Shown here: in pieces, positions 28,682 to 38,838 of the stretch | Layout: each line of letters opens with the position of its first letter | How positions within the stretch are numbered: the stretch's first letter is position 1 | Assembly: GCA_021295655.1 (NCBI GenBank) | Contig: JAGWBX010000021.1 | Location: 1-64,000, forward strand | DNA: 64,000 bases | Origin: Candidatus Latescibacterota bacterium | GTDB lineage: Bacteria > Latescibacterota > UBA2968 > GCA-2709665 | Reading direction: 5' to 3' | The notes under the pieces: generated by a model | Seen by the model: only the letters and a program-made list of their open reading frames with translations | The model's database searches: none | Told to the model about the DNA's origin: nothing | Translations under genes and position numbers: made by a program

Positions 28682-28792
28682 CCCTTCGACAGGCTCAGGG
28701 CAACGCTCAGGACCCAGCGACTGAGCGCAGGCGGCCTGCGCAAGGCCGGCGAGCGAAGGTACTTCGACAGGCTTGCTTTGACAGGCTCAGCA
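28682..28792. repeat. Dispersed repeat cluster (CCCTTCGACAGGCTCAGGGCA and degenerate copies)
   Basis: 28682-28702 matches 5452-5473; partial copies ACTTCGACAGGCTTGC and TTTGACAGGCTCAGCA follow. Confidence 0.75.
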
Positions 28793-28912
28793 CAGGCAAC
28801 GCAGCCGGACGGGATGGATCGACGGGCGGATGGTAAGATATTTTCGGGACAGGACACCGGACCTCGAGGGTCGAAATATGACTGCCGGGCAAGGCATCTT
28901 TCCCGCCGCGTT

Positions 28913-30340
28913 CTATTCCGCTATTGCGTAAAGCGTATTCCGGGTCCCGATGTACAGCACCCCGTCCTTCGCAACGGGTGTTGTATACACCGCACTGCCC
29001 ATGTTGATTTCGTTGATTTTCTCGAGCTTCGCCGATGCCTTGAAAATCATCACGTCACCGTCTTCGTCGCCAATGTAAACCTTTCCGTCGGCCACGAACG
29101 GAGACCCCCAGATGGCGGCGTAGGCGTCGTAGGTCCAGTGCGGCTTTCCTGTCTTAAGATCCAGACAATAGATGAATCCGCTCAGGTCCGCCACGTACAG
29201 CAGACCGTCGTGGATGGCAACCGTAGACATCGTCCGGTTGAAATCCTTGTCTCCCAGATGCCAGACAGCGTGGGTGCCGGTGACGTCACCCTTTCCGGTC
29301 GCGTCAATCGCCCAGAGATGCCCCACCCCTTCGCCGTGTTCGGGATCCTGCCGAACACCGATGAAGACCTTGTTGTCGTAAATCACGGGCGTGGCGATGA
29401 TCGCGTTTCGCGTGCCCCGTCCGCCAAGCTCCCATACGGAGTCCTTCGGATTGCAATCGAACTTCCAGATTAATTCGCCCGTCTTCGGCGCCACGGCATA
29501 GACCCAGCCGTCCCCGCCGGGAAGAATGACCTGGGGTTCTCCGTTAATGGTTCCGTACGCCGGGTTGGACCACTGCCCGTGCAGGATATTCGTGCCGGGA
29601 TAGGCCTTTTCCCAGACGAGTTCCCCGGTTTTCAGGTTGAGCGCGAGAAAGCTGGGCGCAAACGGCGCGGGGATTGCCACGTGGCCTTCATCCACGCCAT
29701 TGCTGGTTATCACGAACAGCAGACCGTCAGCTCCGACAGGCGAGCAGGTGGCCAGATTGTGCGGGAACACGTCCAGCTCGTTCATCATATCGTACTCCCA
29801 GACGATGTCCACACCAGTGGCGCCGGTCACCTCTTCGTCCCTGTAAGGCCCGTCGTTTTCGGAGTCCAGAAAACCCTCCGTATCCGCGCAGACCACCCGT
29901 CCCTGGTTCGAAACGTAGAACAGACGATCGTCCTGGACAAAAGGTGTGGAGCAGACCCCCTGCAACGGCCAGTCGTTCACCCTTCCGGCGGGCAGCTTGG
30001 GGTGGGCCGACTGCCACAGAAATTCGCCGTCGGATTCACGGAACGCCATCACAACGCCGCGGTCGCCCTTGATATCGGGATTTCGTTCGGCACGGTTGTT
30101 CGTCCCCATATACACCTTGCCGCCAAGCAGCACGGGCCCGGCGTAAGACTGCGAGCCGAGGGCGGCCTTCCACTTGACGTTCTTTCCCGTCTCCGTATTC
30201 CAGTCCGCTGGCAGATTCTTTTCGTCCGATACCAGATTTCGGGAGGGCGTGAACCCCCACATCGAGGTCTCCTCCGCGCCCGCGCCCGACGCCGACCAGG
30301 CCAGAATCACGGCACATCTCATAATCCATTTTGTTTTCAT
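28913..30340 (-). CDS. PQQ-binding-like beta-propeller repeat protein, secreted
   Basis: MKTKWIMRCAVILAWSASGAGAEE signal peptide; repeated LKTGELVWEKAYP / KTGKPHWTYDAYAAIWGSPFVADGKVYIGDEDGDV. Confidence 0.9.
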   Translation of the reverse strand: MKTKWIMRCAVILAWSASGAGAEETSMWGFTPSRNLVSDEKNLPADWNTETGKNVKWKAALGSQSYAGPVLLGGKVYMGTNNRAERNPDIKGDRGVVMAFRESDGEFLWQSAHPKLPAGRVNDWPLQGVCSTPFVQDDRLFYVSNQGRVVCADTEGFLDSENDGPYRDEEVTGATGVDIVWEYDMMNELDVFPHNLATCSPVGADGLLFVITSNGVDEGHVAIPAPFAPSFLALNLKTGELVWEKAYPGTNILHGQWSNPAYGTINGEPQVILPGGDGWVYAVAPKTGELIWKFDCNPKDSVWELGGRGTRNAIIATPVIYDNKVFIGVRQDPEHGEGVGHLWAIDATGKGDVTGTHAVWHLGDKDFNRTMSTVAIHDGLLYVADLSGFIYCLDLKTGKPHWTYDAYAAIWGSPFVADGKVYIGDEDGDVMIFKASAKLEKINEINMGSAVYTTPVAKDGVLYIGTRNTLYAIAE

Positions 30341-30448
30341 CTTTGCCTTTCTCTGATTGCACCCGCGTCTTTGTGTTGCGTTCTGTCGACGGTCAACCAC
30401 GTAACCCGGCCGAATTCGAAAAACGCCGCATCCGGATTTCCGGTCCGG

Positions 30449-32623
30449 TCAATACACGCGCACATTGTCAAAATAGATGTTCGCCGGTGAATAGCCGTAG
30501 AGCCCGGGACTGCCTTCCCGAATGGGAAGCGGGTCCTTCGCCTCGATCGTCCAGGCGTCGGGTTCCGGTTCGCCCCGCTTCCACACTTTACCCCGGACAA
30601 CCCCCCGGCCGTCCTCGACGTCGACCCTCATCTTCATCGTATACCAGACTTCGGAATCCCATTGGAAGGCGACGCGTTGCACCATCCTCAGATCAGACGA
30701 CCAGGACCGGACTTCCAGCCGCTGGTAGGCGCCCTGCAGGTCCAGGATGTATCGGTGGGCGATCAGCCCCATGTCCGGCAGCCAGCGCCTGCGCCTGCCC
30801 CCCATCAGATCGGCCTGGACCGTGTATCCGTTCATATCAGGCGGTCCGATATACAGATTGGACCGGTCCAGCCCGCGCGCCGCGGGCGGCTTCACCAGCA
30901 CCTTGTTTCCGTCCTCTTCCTCAACCCTGAACCCCCTGCCGCCCCATACCCAGTGGCGCGGATTCTTGCCGGCGGGAACCCCCTCGAAGTCCTCGGTCCA
31001 GGGCGTCTCTGGCACCACCCGCACCCATGCCCGAGCGGTCAGCGCCCCGGAGGTGGCAACCACCCATCCGGCCTGTCCCATATTCGCCGGCGTGAATCTG
31101 CCGTTCTCTATCTTGCCCGTGAGTCGATCGAGGGACCACTCAACGTCCACCTCTCCGATCAACCGTCCCCGCGCGTCGTACGTCCGGGCGCCCAGCGCCA
31201 GCGCCTCGTTCGATGTCAGCGTCTTCTCGGCCGGGACCACCAGCAGGGAAGCGGGTTCCGCGCCTGAGGGTGCGCCGGGGCGCCCGACAAATGGCGTGGA
31301 CCCGGGCGTGAACGACGCATCTGTGTTGCCCAGACAGAACAGTCCCGCTTCGGTTGCAAAGTAGACCCTGCCGTACCCCACGGCAACCGAACCGTAGATT
31401 TCCGCGGGCCTCCCGCCGGGCATCCTGATCTTCTGCTCATCCAGTACCCGTGCGCCCGCATCCTCCACTTTGAGAATCCGGAATCCGCCATTGACTTCCG
31501 TGACGTATAACTTTCCGTCGGCCCAGGTGGGAGAACCCTTGCCCACCGTGCCGATATTCTGCTCCCAGTATTTCCGCCCGGACTCCGCGTCCAGGCAGTG
31601 CACGTTCGCCGAATTGTCGATGACGTACAGGCGCCCCGCGTGAAGGGCCGGAGAAGCATACCCCGCCGCGATCCCGTCCTGGCGCCAGATTTCTCTTCCC
31701 GTTCCCGCGTCGAGACAGACAACCCGGCCCATCGTTGTATTGTCCACGTTCTCTTCGCTGTGGGTCGCGTACACGCGATTGTCGGCCGCAACCGGAGAGG
31801 TGTTGATACCCCGCCGGCTTAAGGGGAACCCCCATACCGCTTCACCCGTCGCGGCCTTGAAGGCGAATATCCCTCCGTTTCCGTTCCCTGCGATCAATAG
31901 CCTCCGGCCGTCGATGGTCGCCGCTATCGGCGTGGAGTATACGGTCAGGTCGACCTGCCCGCCCCCGCCCGGCCGCGCCATCCAGACGGTCTCTCCGGTC
32001 CGCTTGTCGAAGGCCATGTACCGGTGGGAGGGCGGCCGGTCCGCCCAGCCCCGGTTTCCCATGCTGATGACGACCAGGTCACCGTCGACTACGGGCGTAT
32101 GCAACCTGCCGCCGTAGCCCGAAAACCTGTTGAACTCCTCGGTCAGGGACCTGTTCCAGAGGATCCTTCCATCGCCGTCGAAACACAGCAGGAGACCGTT
32201 CACCAGGTGCGCGTACACATTGCCGGTTTCCCTGTCGGCGCCCAGGTTCGCCCAGCCCAGCCGGTTGAACGTGATGGTGGAATGCCACACATTGAACTTG
32301 TGCTCCCATACGAGCCGCCCGTTCCCGGCGTCAAAACAGGCGACGTGTTCCTGCCTGGTTACCCCTTCCCCCGTTCTTCCGATCACATAGACCCGCCCGT
32401 TCAGAATCACCGGCGTGGACCGGCCGATGAACTCCGACTGCCAGACCAGGTTTTCTCCGTCCGGAGACCAGCTGGAAATCAGGCCTGTTTCCGGAGACGC
32501 GCCCGTCTGCATCGGCCCGCGCCAGTGCGTCCAATCCGAGGCAGAAGCAGACATCGACCAACCCGTCGGCAGGGCGCCGATCAGGCTGGCGGCAAGAAGA
32601 CAAGTTGCCAGCCGATTTTTCAT
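30449..32623 (-). CDS. PQQ-binding-like beta-propeller protein with C-terminal lectin/LamG-like domain, secreted
   Basis: MKNRLATCLLAASLIGALPTGWSMSASA signal; WTHWRGPMQTGASPETGLISSWSPDGENLVW; C-terminal WTEDFEGVPAG...YGYSPANIYFDNVRVY. Confidence 0.88.
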   Translation of the reverse strand: MKNRLATCLLAASLIGALPTGWSMSASASDWTHWRGPMQTGASPETGLISSWSPDGENLVWQSEFIGRSTPVILNGRVYVIGRTGEGVTRQEHVACFDAGNGRLVWEHKFNVWHSTITFNRLGWANLGADRETGNVYAHLVNGLLLCFDGDGRILWNRSLTEEFNRFSGYGGRLHTPVVDGDLVVISMGNRGWADRPPSHRYMAFDKRTGETVWMARPGGGGQVDLTVYSTPIAATIDGRRLLIAGNGNGGIFAFKAATGEAVWGFPLSRRGINTSPVAADNRVYATHSEENVDNTTMGRVVCLDAGTGREIWRQDGIAAGYASPALHAGRLYVIDNSANVHCLDAESGRKYWEQNIGTVGKGSPTWADGKLYVTEVNGGFRILKVEDAGARVLDEQKIRMPGGRPAEIYGSVAVGYGRVYFATEAGLFCLGNTDASFTPGSTPFVGRPGAPSGAEPASLLVVPAEKTLTSNEALALGARTYDARGRLIGEVDVEWSLDRLTGKIENGRFTPANMGQAGWVVATSGALTARAWVRVVPETPWTEDFEGVPAGKNPRHWVWGGRGFRVEEEDGNKVLVKPPAARGLDRSNLYIGPPDMNGYTVQADLMGGRRRRWLPDMGLIAHRYILDLQGAYQRLEVRSWSSDLRMVQRVAFQWDSEVWYTMKMRVDVEDGRGVVRGKVWKRGEPEPDAWTIEAKDPLPIREGSPGLYGYSPANIYFDNVRVY

Positions 32624-32697
32624 TTGTAAGGTTCCTCTATTGGTGAACAAAGACGAAGTTGATATTCTCCAGCCCGTTGGCGTGGCGCAGAACGAAC

Positions 32698-33135
32698 CTA
32701 CCGAAACGTTCCTTCCGCAATATCCGATTCGCCCACAAATTGCTTGAGATGCTCTATCGCCCTTGCCAGATCGCTCCTGACCCACGGATCTCTTTCCGTC
32801 CGCATCGCGAACTCCAGAACGGCAATGGCCTCGGGCTGTTCGATATGCATAATTGCAACGGCGGCCTGCTGGCGTAGCCGGCGGCTGGTGTCTTTAAGGA
32901 ATGGCACCAGATCGGGAAGCGCTTCGCCGGCGCCCAGCATCCCCAGCGCCCAGACCGCCTTGGCACGCACTTCCGGAACCGTGTCCCGCAGGGCCTGTCG
33001 CAAATGGGGAACCGCCCCGGCGATGCGGTGTGCGCCCAGATATGCCGCCGCATCCTCGCGTTCTCGCGGCGTTCCGGACCGGAGCCGCGTAAAGTGATCG
33101 TTGTCGCCGTCGCATGCCGGCAGACCGAGCGACAA
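32698..33135 (-). CDS. HEAT-repeat protein, possible lipoprotein
   Basis: DTVPEVRAKAVWALGMLGAGEALPDLVPFLKDTSRRLRQQAAVAIMHI; upstream in-frame LLRVILILSLGLPACDG resembles a lipobox, though the start codon is unclear. Confidence 0.7.
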   Translation of the reverse strand: MSLGLPACDGDNDHFTRLRSGTPREREDAAAYLGAHRIAGAVPHLRQALRDTVPEVRAKAVWALGMLGAGEALPDLVPFLKDTSRRLRQQAAVAIMHIEQPEAIAVLEFAMRTERDPWVRSDLARAIEHLKQFVGESDIAEGTFR

Positions 33136-33157
33136 TATGAGGATTACTCTTAAAAGT

Positions 33158-33207
33158 CCGTTGATAAAGTCGCTCCGCAGCCCGCATGGGCTTTTTCAAC
33201 GGGCTGC
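33158..33207. repeat. Nested inverted repeat at the hemL 3' end
   Basis: CCGTTGATAAAG ... CTTTTTCAACGG, with inner GCAGCCCG ... CGGGCTGC and AGCCC-gcat-GGGCTTTTT. Confidence 0.65.
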
Positions 33208-34496
33208 TAAGCCATGCACGCTTTCAGGGCCGTGTATTGGGCTTTAACCGTTCGGTCGATATCCTCATCGGTATGCGCCAGCGAGACAAATGCGGATTCA
33301 AATTGGGAGGGCGCCAGATACACGCCCTGTTCCAGCATCAGACGGAAGTAACGCGCGAAGGTCTCCTGGTCGCACGTCACGGCGGCTTCGTATCGTGTCA
33401 CGTCGCGGTCCGTAAAAAACAGCGTCATCATCGACCCCACCCGGTTCAGGCGAAAGGGCAGCCCGAGCGACTTCAGGTTTTCCCGGAAACCGGTTTCCAG
33501 TGCGGCCGACTTACCCTCGAGCGTTTCATATGCGCCCGGTTCGCGGAGTTGCCTGAGCGTCTCGTAACCGGCCGTCATCGCGAGAGGATTACCCGAAAGC
33601 GTTCCGGCCTGCGATACCCCTCTTCCCAGCGGCGAGATATGAGACATGATCTCCCGCCTGCCGCCGAACGCGCCCACGGGCAGGCCTCCGCCGATGATTT
33701 TCCCGAGCGTGGTCAGGTCCGGCGTAATCCCGTACAACCCCTGGGCGCCGCCCGGATGAATCCGGAAACCCGTTATCACCTCGTCGAAAATCAGCACAAT
33801 GCCGGTATCCAGGGTGAGCTCGCGCAACCCCTTCAGGAACCCCTCCGCCGGGGGAATCACACCCATGTTTCCGGCCACCGGCTCTACGATGACCGCCGCG
33901 ATCCCGTCGGGGTTCTCCGCCACGATCCGCTCTACCGCCTCAAGGTCGTTGAAAGTGGCCGTAAGGGTACCGGACGCTGTTCCGGCGGTCACGCCCGGAC
34001 TGCTGGGTACGCCCATGGTCAGCGCCGACGACCCTGCCTGAATCAAAAAGCTGTCCGCGTGTCCGTGCCAGCAGCCTTCGAACTTGATCACCTTCTCCCG
34101 TCCCGTATACCCCCTGGCCAGGCGCACCGCGGACATGGTGGCCTCCGTGCCGGAGTTCACCATGCGCACCATTTCCACGCCGGGCACGAGTTCGGTAACG
34201 AGCCCGGCCATTACGACCTCGATTTCCGTGGGCGCGCCGAAACTCGTTCCCTGCTCGCAGACCCGCTTGAGCGCCTCGACCACGACCGGCGGCGCGTGGC
34301 CGAGAATCAGCGGACCCCACGAGCAGACGTAGTCGATATATTCCCGCCGGTCCGCGTCATAAACCTTCGATCCGCTTCCTCGCGTCAAAAAAAGCGGCTG
34401 GCCGCCGACCGGGCCGAACGCACGCGCCGGACTGTTCACCCCCCCGGGAATCACCCGCTGCGCCGCCTCGAATAACGCTGCCGAACGGTTTCCCAA
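33207..34496 (-). CDS. hemL: Glutamate-1-semialdehyde 2,1-aminomutase
   Basis: [50 protein letters not shown]-type N-terminus; [70 protein letters not shown]. Confidence 0.96.
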   Translation of the reverse strand: MGNRSAALFEAAQRVIPGGVNSPARAFGPVGGQPLFLTRGSGSKVYDADRREYIDYVCSWGPLILGHAPPVVVEALKRVCEQGTSFGAPTEIEVVMAGLVTELVPGVEMVRMVNSGTEATMSAVRLARGYTGREKVIKFEGCWHGHADSFLIQAGSSALTMGVPSSPGVTAGTASGTLTATFNDLEAVERIVAENPDGIAAVIVEPVAGNMGVIPPAEGFLKGLRELTLDTGIVLIFDEVITGFRIHPGGAQGLYGITPDLTTLGKIIGGGLPVGAFGGRREIMSHISPLGRGVSQAGTLSGNPLAMTAGYETLRQLREPGAYETLEGKSAALETGFRENLKSLGLPFRLNRVGSMMTLFFTDRDVTRYEAAVTCDQETFARYFRLMLEQGVYLAPSQFESAFVSLAHTDEDIDRTVKAQYTALKACMA

Positions 34497-34641
34497 GTAA
34501 CACCCTCCTTATTGTGGCGGCTTTCGAATCTCCCCTTGTTGCACACCAGCCCATAATTTTCGGATTTTAACCGCTAAAGTCAAGTGGCGATTTTTGGGCT
34601 TGCGACGCGGCAGTCGAGACGTATATTTGGGCATCGCATTC

Positions 34642-34708
34642 GCGGCAGTCGCTCAAAGGCTGTCTTCGGACCAGACGGTTGGGGGTTCGAGTCCTCTTTG
34701 CCGCACCA
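34642..34708 (+). pseudogene. tRNA-like remnant (possible degenerate tRNA-Arg(TCG))
   Basis: GCGGCAG ... TTGCCGC-A-CCA acceptor pairing, GGGGGTTCGAGTCCTCT T-arm-like, GCTCAAAGG D-loop-like start, CTTCGGA loop; only 67 nt, D-arm 3' half missing, anticodon stem mismatched. Confidence 0.45.
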
Positions 34709-34755
34709 TCCGAAGCCCCGGTCACCCCATCGGGGTTTTGCCTCCCCGATCCTGC

Positions 34756-37508
34756 ATGCCACCCGCCAATAAAGCGATCCGCATAAGGGGCGCCCGCCAG
34801 CACAACCTGCGGGATCTCCATCTCGACGTACCCAAAAACCGGTTCGTGGTCATCACGGGGCCGTCAGGTTCCGGGAAATCCTCGCTTGCATTTGACACCA
34901 TCTACGCAGAAGGTCAGCGCAGGTACGTCGAGGCAACGTCCGCCCATGCGCGACAATTCCTGGAGGTGATGGAGAAACCGGACGTGGACAGCATCGACGG
35001 CCTTTCTCCCGCCGTGGCGATTCAACAGCGGCGGGCCACGGGAAACAGCCGGTCGACGGTGGGGACCCTTCCGGAAATCCCCGAGCATCTAAGAATCCTC
35101 TTCGCGCGCGCAAGTGCGCCAATCCCATTACATCCCGGACCGTGGGCGATATTGTCGACACCGTGCTTGCCCTGCCCGACGGCGCGCGCCTGCGCATTCT
35201 GGCGCCCCTGATTCGAAAACAGAAGGGTCGTTTCAACCAGGAACTGGAACGTCTGCGGCGCGACGGATACGTGCGCGTACGAATCGACGGCAATGAACGT
35301 GCCCTGGACGAAGAATTCCGCCTGGATCCAGCAAAACCGCACACCATCGACGCGGTAGTCGACCGTCTGGTCGTCCGCCCGAAAATTGAACGCCGGCTGG
35401 CCGACTCACTGGAAACCGCCCTGTCCCTTTCCGGCGGTATGGTCGTCCTGGATATTCTCGAAGGCCGCGAGTTGCACTTTTCCACCCGGTTGATCTGCAG
35501 GAATTGTGACGTCGGCTTTGTGGAACCGGCCCCTCGTCTGTTCTCATTCAACAGTCCGCACGGCGCGTGCCCGGCCTGCAACGGAATGGGCGCGAGGACC
35601 GAAATCGACCCTGACAGCGTTGTCCCGGACCCGCAGCGTTCTATTGCCGAAGGCGCGATTGCGCCCTGGGGCGTCCCAAAAGGCCGTGCGACCCTCGAAC
35701 TGCTCCAGCGCCTTGCGGACCGGTTTCGTTTCAATCTCACTGCGCCGTTCGCGTCCCTGCCGCCCGAAGCGAAGGCGGCCATTCTGTCGGGCGATCGTTC
35801 CCTCGGTTTCGACGGAGTAATCCCGTCCCTCAAAAAAAGGCTTGCGGATGCCGGATCGGATCACGCCGGATCAAGGCGGGATCCGTATGCCCGTACCGTC
35901 GACTGTTCCGGCTGCGGCGGCGCCAGATTGAGAATGGAGGCCCTCGCGGTCAGGATCGAGGGCATGAACATCGCGCAGGTCTGTGCCATGAGCGTCGACG
36001 AAGCCATCGATTTCATGGAGCGTCTGGAGGGCAGGCTTCGACCCCGGGAGGTGGCTGACCCCATTCTTCTCGAGATCCGCAACCGGCTTGTTTTCCTGCA
36101 GGAGGTGGGGGTGGGCTATCTCACCCTGGAACGAAACGTCGCTTCGCTCTCAGGCGGCGAAACACAGCGGATCCGCATGGCCACGCAAATCGGCGCCCGG
36201 TTGTCCGGAGTCCTCTACGTTCTGGATGAACCCAGTGTCGGTTTGCACCCCCGGGACAATCGCAAGCTCATCCGTACGCTCGAAACGCTCCGCGACCACG
36301 GTAATACCGTTCTGGTGGTGGAGCACGACCGGGAAACCATGCTGGCAGCGGACCATCTGATCGACCTCGGACCGGGAGCGGGCGAGCAGGGCGGAGAATT
36401 GATGGCCGAAGGTACGGCGCGGGATATTATGGCCGCCGGGGAATGCCTTACAGGCGCGTATCTCTCGGGGCGGAAGACCATTCCCCCGCCTCCCGGCAGA
36501 CGGAAACCCTCCGGCCGCGTGGTATTGAAGGGCGCGCGAGGGCATAATCTCAAGTCCATTGACGTTTCCCTCCCGCTGGGCATTCTTGTCTGCGTCACCG
36601 GCGTGTCGGGGTCGGGCAAGAGCACACTGATCAACGGGACACTCTTTGCGGCACTGGCGAACCGGCTGCACAACGCCTCGGCCATACCACTCGCGCACGA
36701 CGGTATCGAGGGCCTGTCCCAAATCGACAAAATCATTCGAATTGATCAGGCGCCGATCGGCCGCACACCCAGATCAAACCCTGCCACCTACACCGACCTT
36801 TTCTCAGACGTCCGCGATCTCTACGCGCGGCTGCCGGAATCCAGGGTCCGCGGCTATACTCCGGGTCGATTCAGCTTCAACCTGAAGGGCGGGCGATGCG
36901 AGCCCTGCCAGGGCGACGGTCTTCGACGGATCGAAATGCACTTCCTTCCCGACGTCTATGTGACGTGTGACGCCTGCGGCGGCAGCCGGTACAACAGGGA
37001 AACCCTGGAAATCCGCTACAAGGGCTGTTCGATCGCCGACGTTCTGAATATGACCGCGGAGAGGGCGCTCACCTTTTTCAGGGATATTCCGGCCGCAAGC
37101 CGGAAATTGAAGACGCTTGCGGAGGTCGGCCTGGGATACATCCGGCTTGGCCAATCGGCGACCGTCCTCTCCGGAGGCGAGGCGCAGCGCATAAAACTGG
37201 CCGCTGAACTTTCCCGTGTGGCAACCGGAAAAACCATGTATATTCTGGACGAACCGACAACCGGGCTGCACTTCGAGGACATCCGGTCGCTCATTGCCGT
37301 TCTCGACCGGCTGGTGGACAGGGGCAACTCCGTCATTGTAATCGAACACAACCTGGATGTGGTTAAACGGGCGGACTGGATTGTCGACCTCGGCCCGGAC
37401 GGCGGCGATTCCGGCGGCCGGATCGTTGCAGAGGGTCCCCCGGAGCGCATTGCCGCGGCGCCGGCCTCCCATACGGGCCGCTTTCTCAAAGAGGTGATCG
37501 CACAATGA
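34756..37508 (+). pseudogene. uvrA: UvrA (excinuclease ABC subunit A), coding frame disrupted near 35110
   Basis: Frame A (34756-~35109): [82 protein letters not shown]...LFAR. Frame B (~35112-37508): [16 protein letters not shown]...GYIRLGQSATVLSGGEAQRIKLAAELSR...YILDEPTTGLHFEDI. Confidence 0.93.
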
Positions 37509-38146
37509 TCCGCATCGACTTCGGCACCCTGTACGAATTCGAACGGGAAGACAACAATCGCCGGCGGGAAAATCGAAAAAAGATCCAGGACTTTCTCAGC
37601 CTGTGCGAGACCCACCAGGCCACCATCGTCGAACAGCGGGACTGGAATACGCGCGACCTTATCCACTTCCTGGGAATCTCGCCCAACCTGGTCTTCACCA
37701 TCACGATATCGGAAAAATACCTGGGCGTTCAAACCAGCCAGATTCGCGAGAAATTTCAGACGTTCCGGGCCGAATACGTCTCGGTACCCGACCGGCAGGC
37801 GATATCTCTCGAGCAGCCTCCCGCGGAAAAACTGGGCCTGCACGACGTTGTGGGCTGCCCGTCCTGCGGGAAGAACACGCCCTACGACGGGTACTTTCAG
37901 CACTGTGTGCGCTGCGGCGAAAAGCTGGATACCATGGTGAAATCCTGCAAATCATGCAACAACGGCGTCCTGTATCATCCCTCGTATGCCTGCTGCCCCA
38001 TCTGCGGCAGCGGACTGCAGCCGGATTACGACAGCCCCCCTCTGAACGAACTGGACCCCCACGGCCTGATCTGGGGCATCTCCAACAAAGAAGAAACCGC
38101 CGAAGAAGGCGAAGACCTCTTCGGCGGCGGAGGTCCGCTTGGGTAA
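37505..38146 (+). CDS. Uncharacterised protein with tandem zinc ribbons, overlapping the uvrA stop
   Basis: CPSCGKNTPYDGYFQHCVRCGEKL and CKSCNNGVLYHPSYACCPICG; 4-nt ATGA overlap with uvrA. Confidence 0.8.
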   Translation: MIRIDFGTLYEFEREDNNRRRENRKKIQDFLSLCETHQATIVEQRDWNTRDLIHFLGISPNLVFTITISEKYLGVQTSQIREKFQTFRAEYVSVPDRQAISLEQPPAEKLGLHDVVGCPSCGKNTPYDGYFQHCVRCGEKLDTMVKSCKSCNNGVLYHPSYACCPICGSGLQPDYDSPPLNELDPHGLIWGISNKEETAEEGEDLFGGGGPLG

Positions 38147-38228
38147 TATCAGTCGGAATCCGAGGTTCCCGTTACCTTCATTGATACCTGCGTCACCTCC
38201 GTGGAATCACTTTGAACTCGCTTCCATC

Positions 38229-38828
38229 TCACACACCCGCGACCGGATCGTAGACGAAGTTATTTTCGGCGGCGGCCAGCAGGGGCAGCTCCAGGTCCTT
38301 CCTGGACAGGACCGGACTGGAAACCGGCCAGTCGATGCCGATGTCCGGATCGTTCCACAGGATTCCCCGGTCGAGGTCGGGCGCGAACTCCGCCGTGACC
38401 TTGTAAATGAACTCGGCCTCGTTGCTCAGCACGCAAAACCCGTGCGCAAAACCCTCGGGAACATAGAACATCCTGTAATTCCCGCCAGACAGAACCACCC
38501 CTTCCCACTGTCCGAAGGTGGGCGCATTCCTTCGGATATCCACGGCCACGTCGAACACCTCGCCCTTGACAACCCGCACCAGCTTGGCCTGTGCCGCCGG
38601 GTGCATCTGATAGTGCAACCCCCGCAGGACGCCCCTGACAGAGTGGGAATGGATATCCTGCACGAACTCCGCGGAGATTCCGTTCGCCTCGAAATCGGAC
38701 TTCCTGTAGGACTCCATCAGAAAACCGCGATTGTCATCAAAGACCCGGGGTTCCACCAGTACGAGTCCGGGGATTCCCAATCTTTGAAACCGGAACGGCA
38801 TCCAGTTTCCTTTCCCGAATAAGGTCAC
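38229..38828 (-). CDS. rfbC: dTDP-4-dehydrorhamnose 3,5-epimerase
   Basis: PGLVLVEPRVFDDNRGFLMESYRKSDF, FVQDIHSHSVRGVLRGLHYQ, VDIRRNAPTFGQWEGVVLSG, FYVPEGFAHGFCVLSNEAEF. Confidence 0.95.
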   Translation of the reverse strand: MTLFGKGNWMPFRFQRLGIPGLVLVEPRVFDDNRGFLMESYRKSDFEANGISAEFVQDIHSHSVRGVLRGLHYQMHPAAQAKLVRVVKGEVFDVAVDIRRNAPTFGQWEGVVLSGGNYRMFYVPEGFAHGFCVLSNEAEFIYKVTAEFAPDLDRGILWNDPDIGIDWPVSSPVLSRKDLELPLLAAAENNFVYDPVAGV

Positions 38829-38838
38829 ACGACGCGGA

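Noticed and set aside
33186-34475. 429-aa plus-strand ORF opposite hemL
   Set aside because: Shadow ORF; hemL identity on the minus strand is unambiguous.
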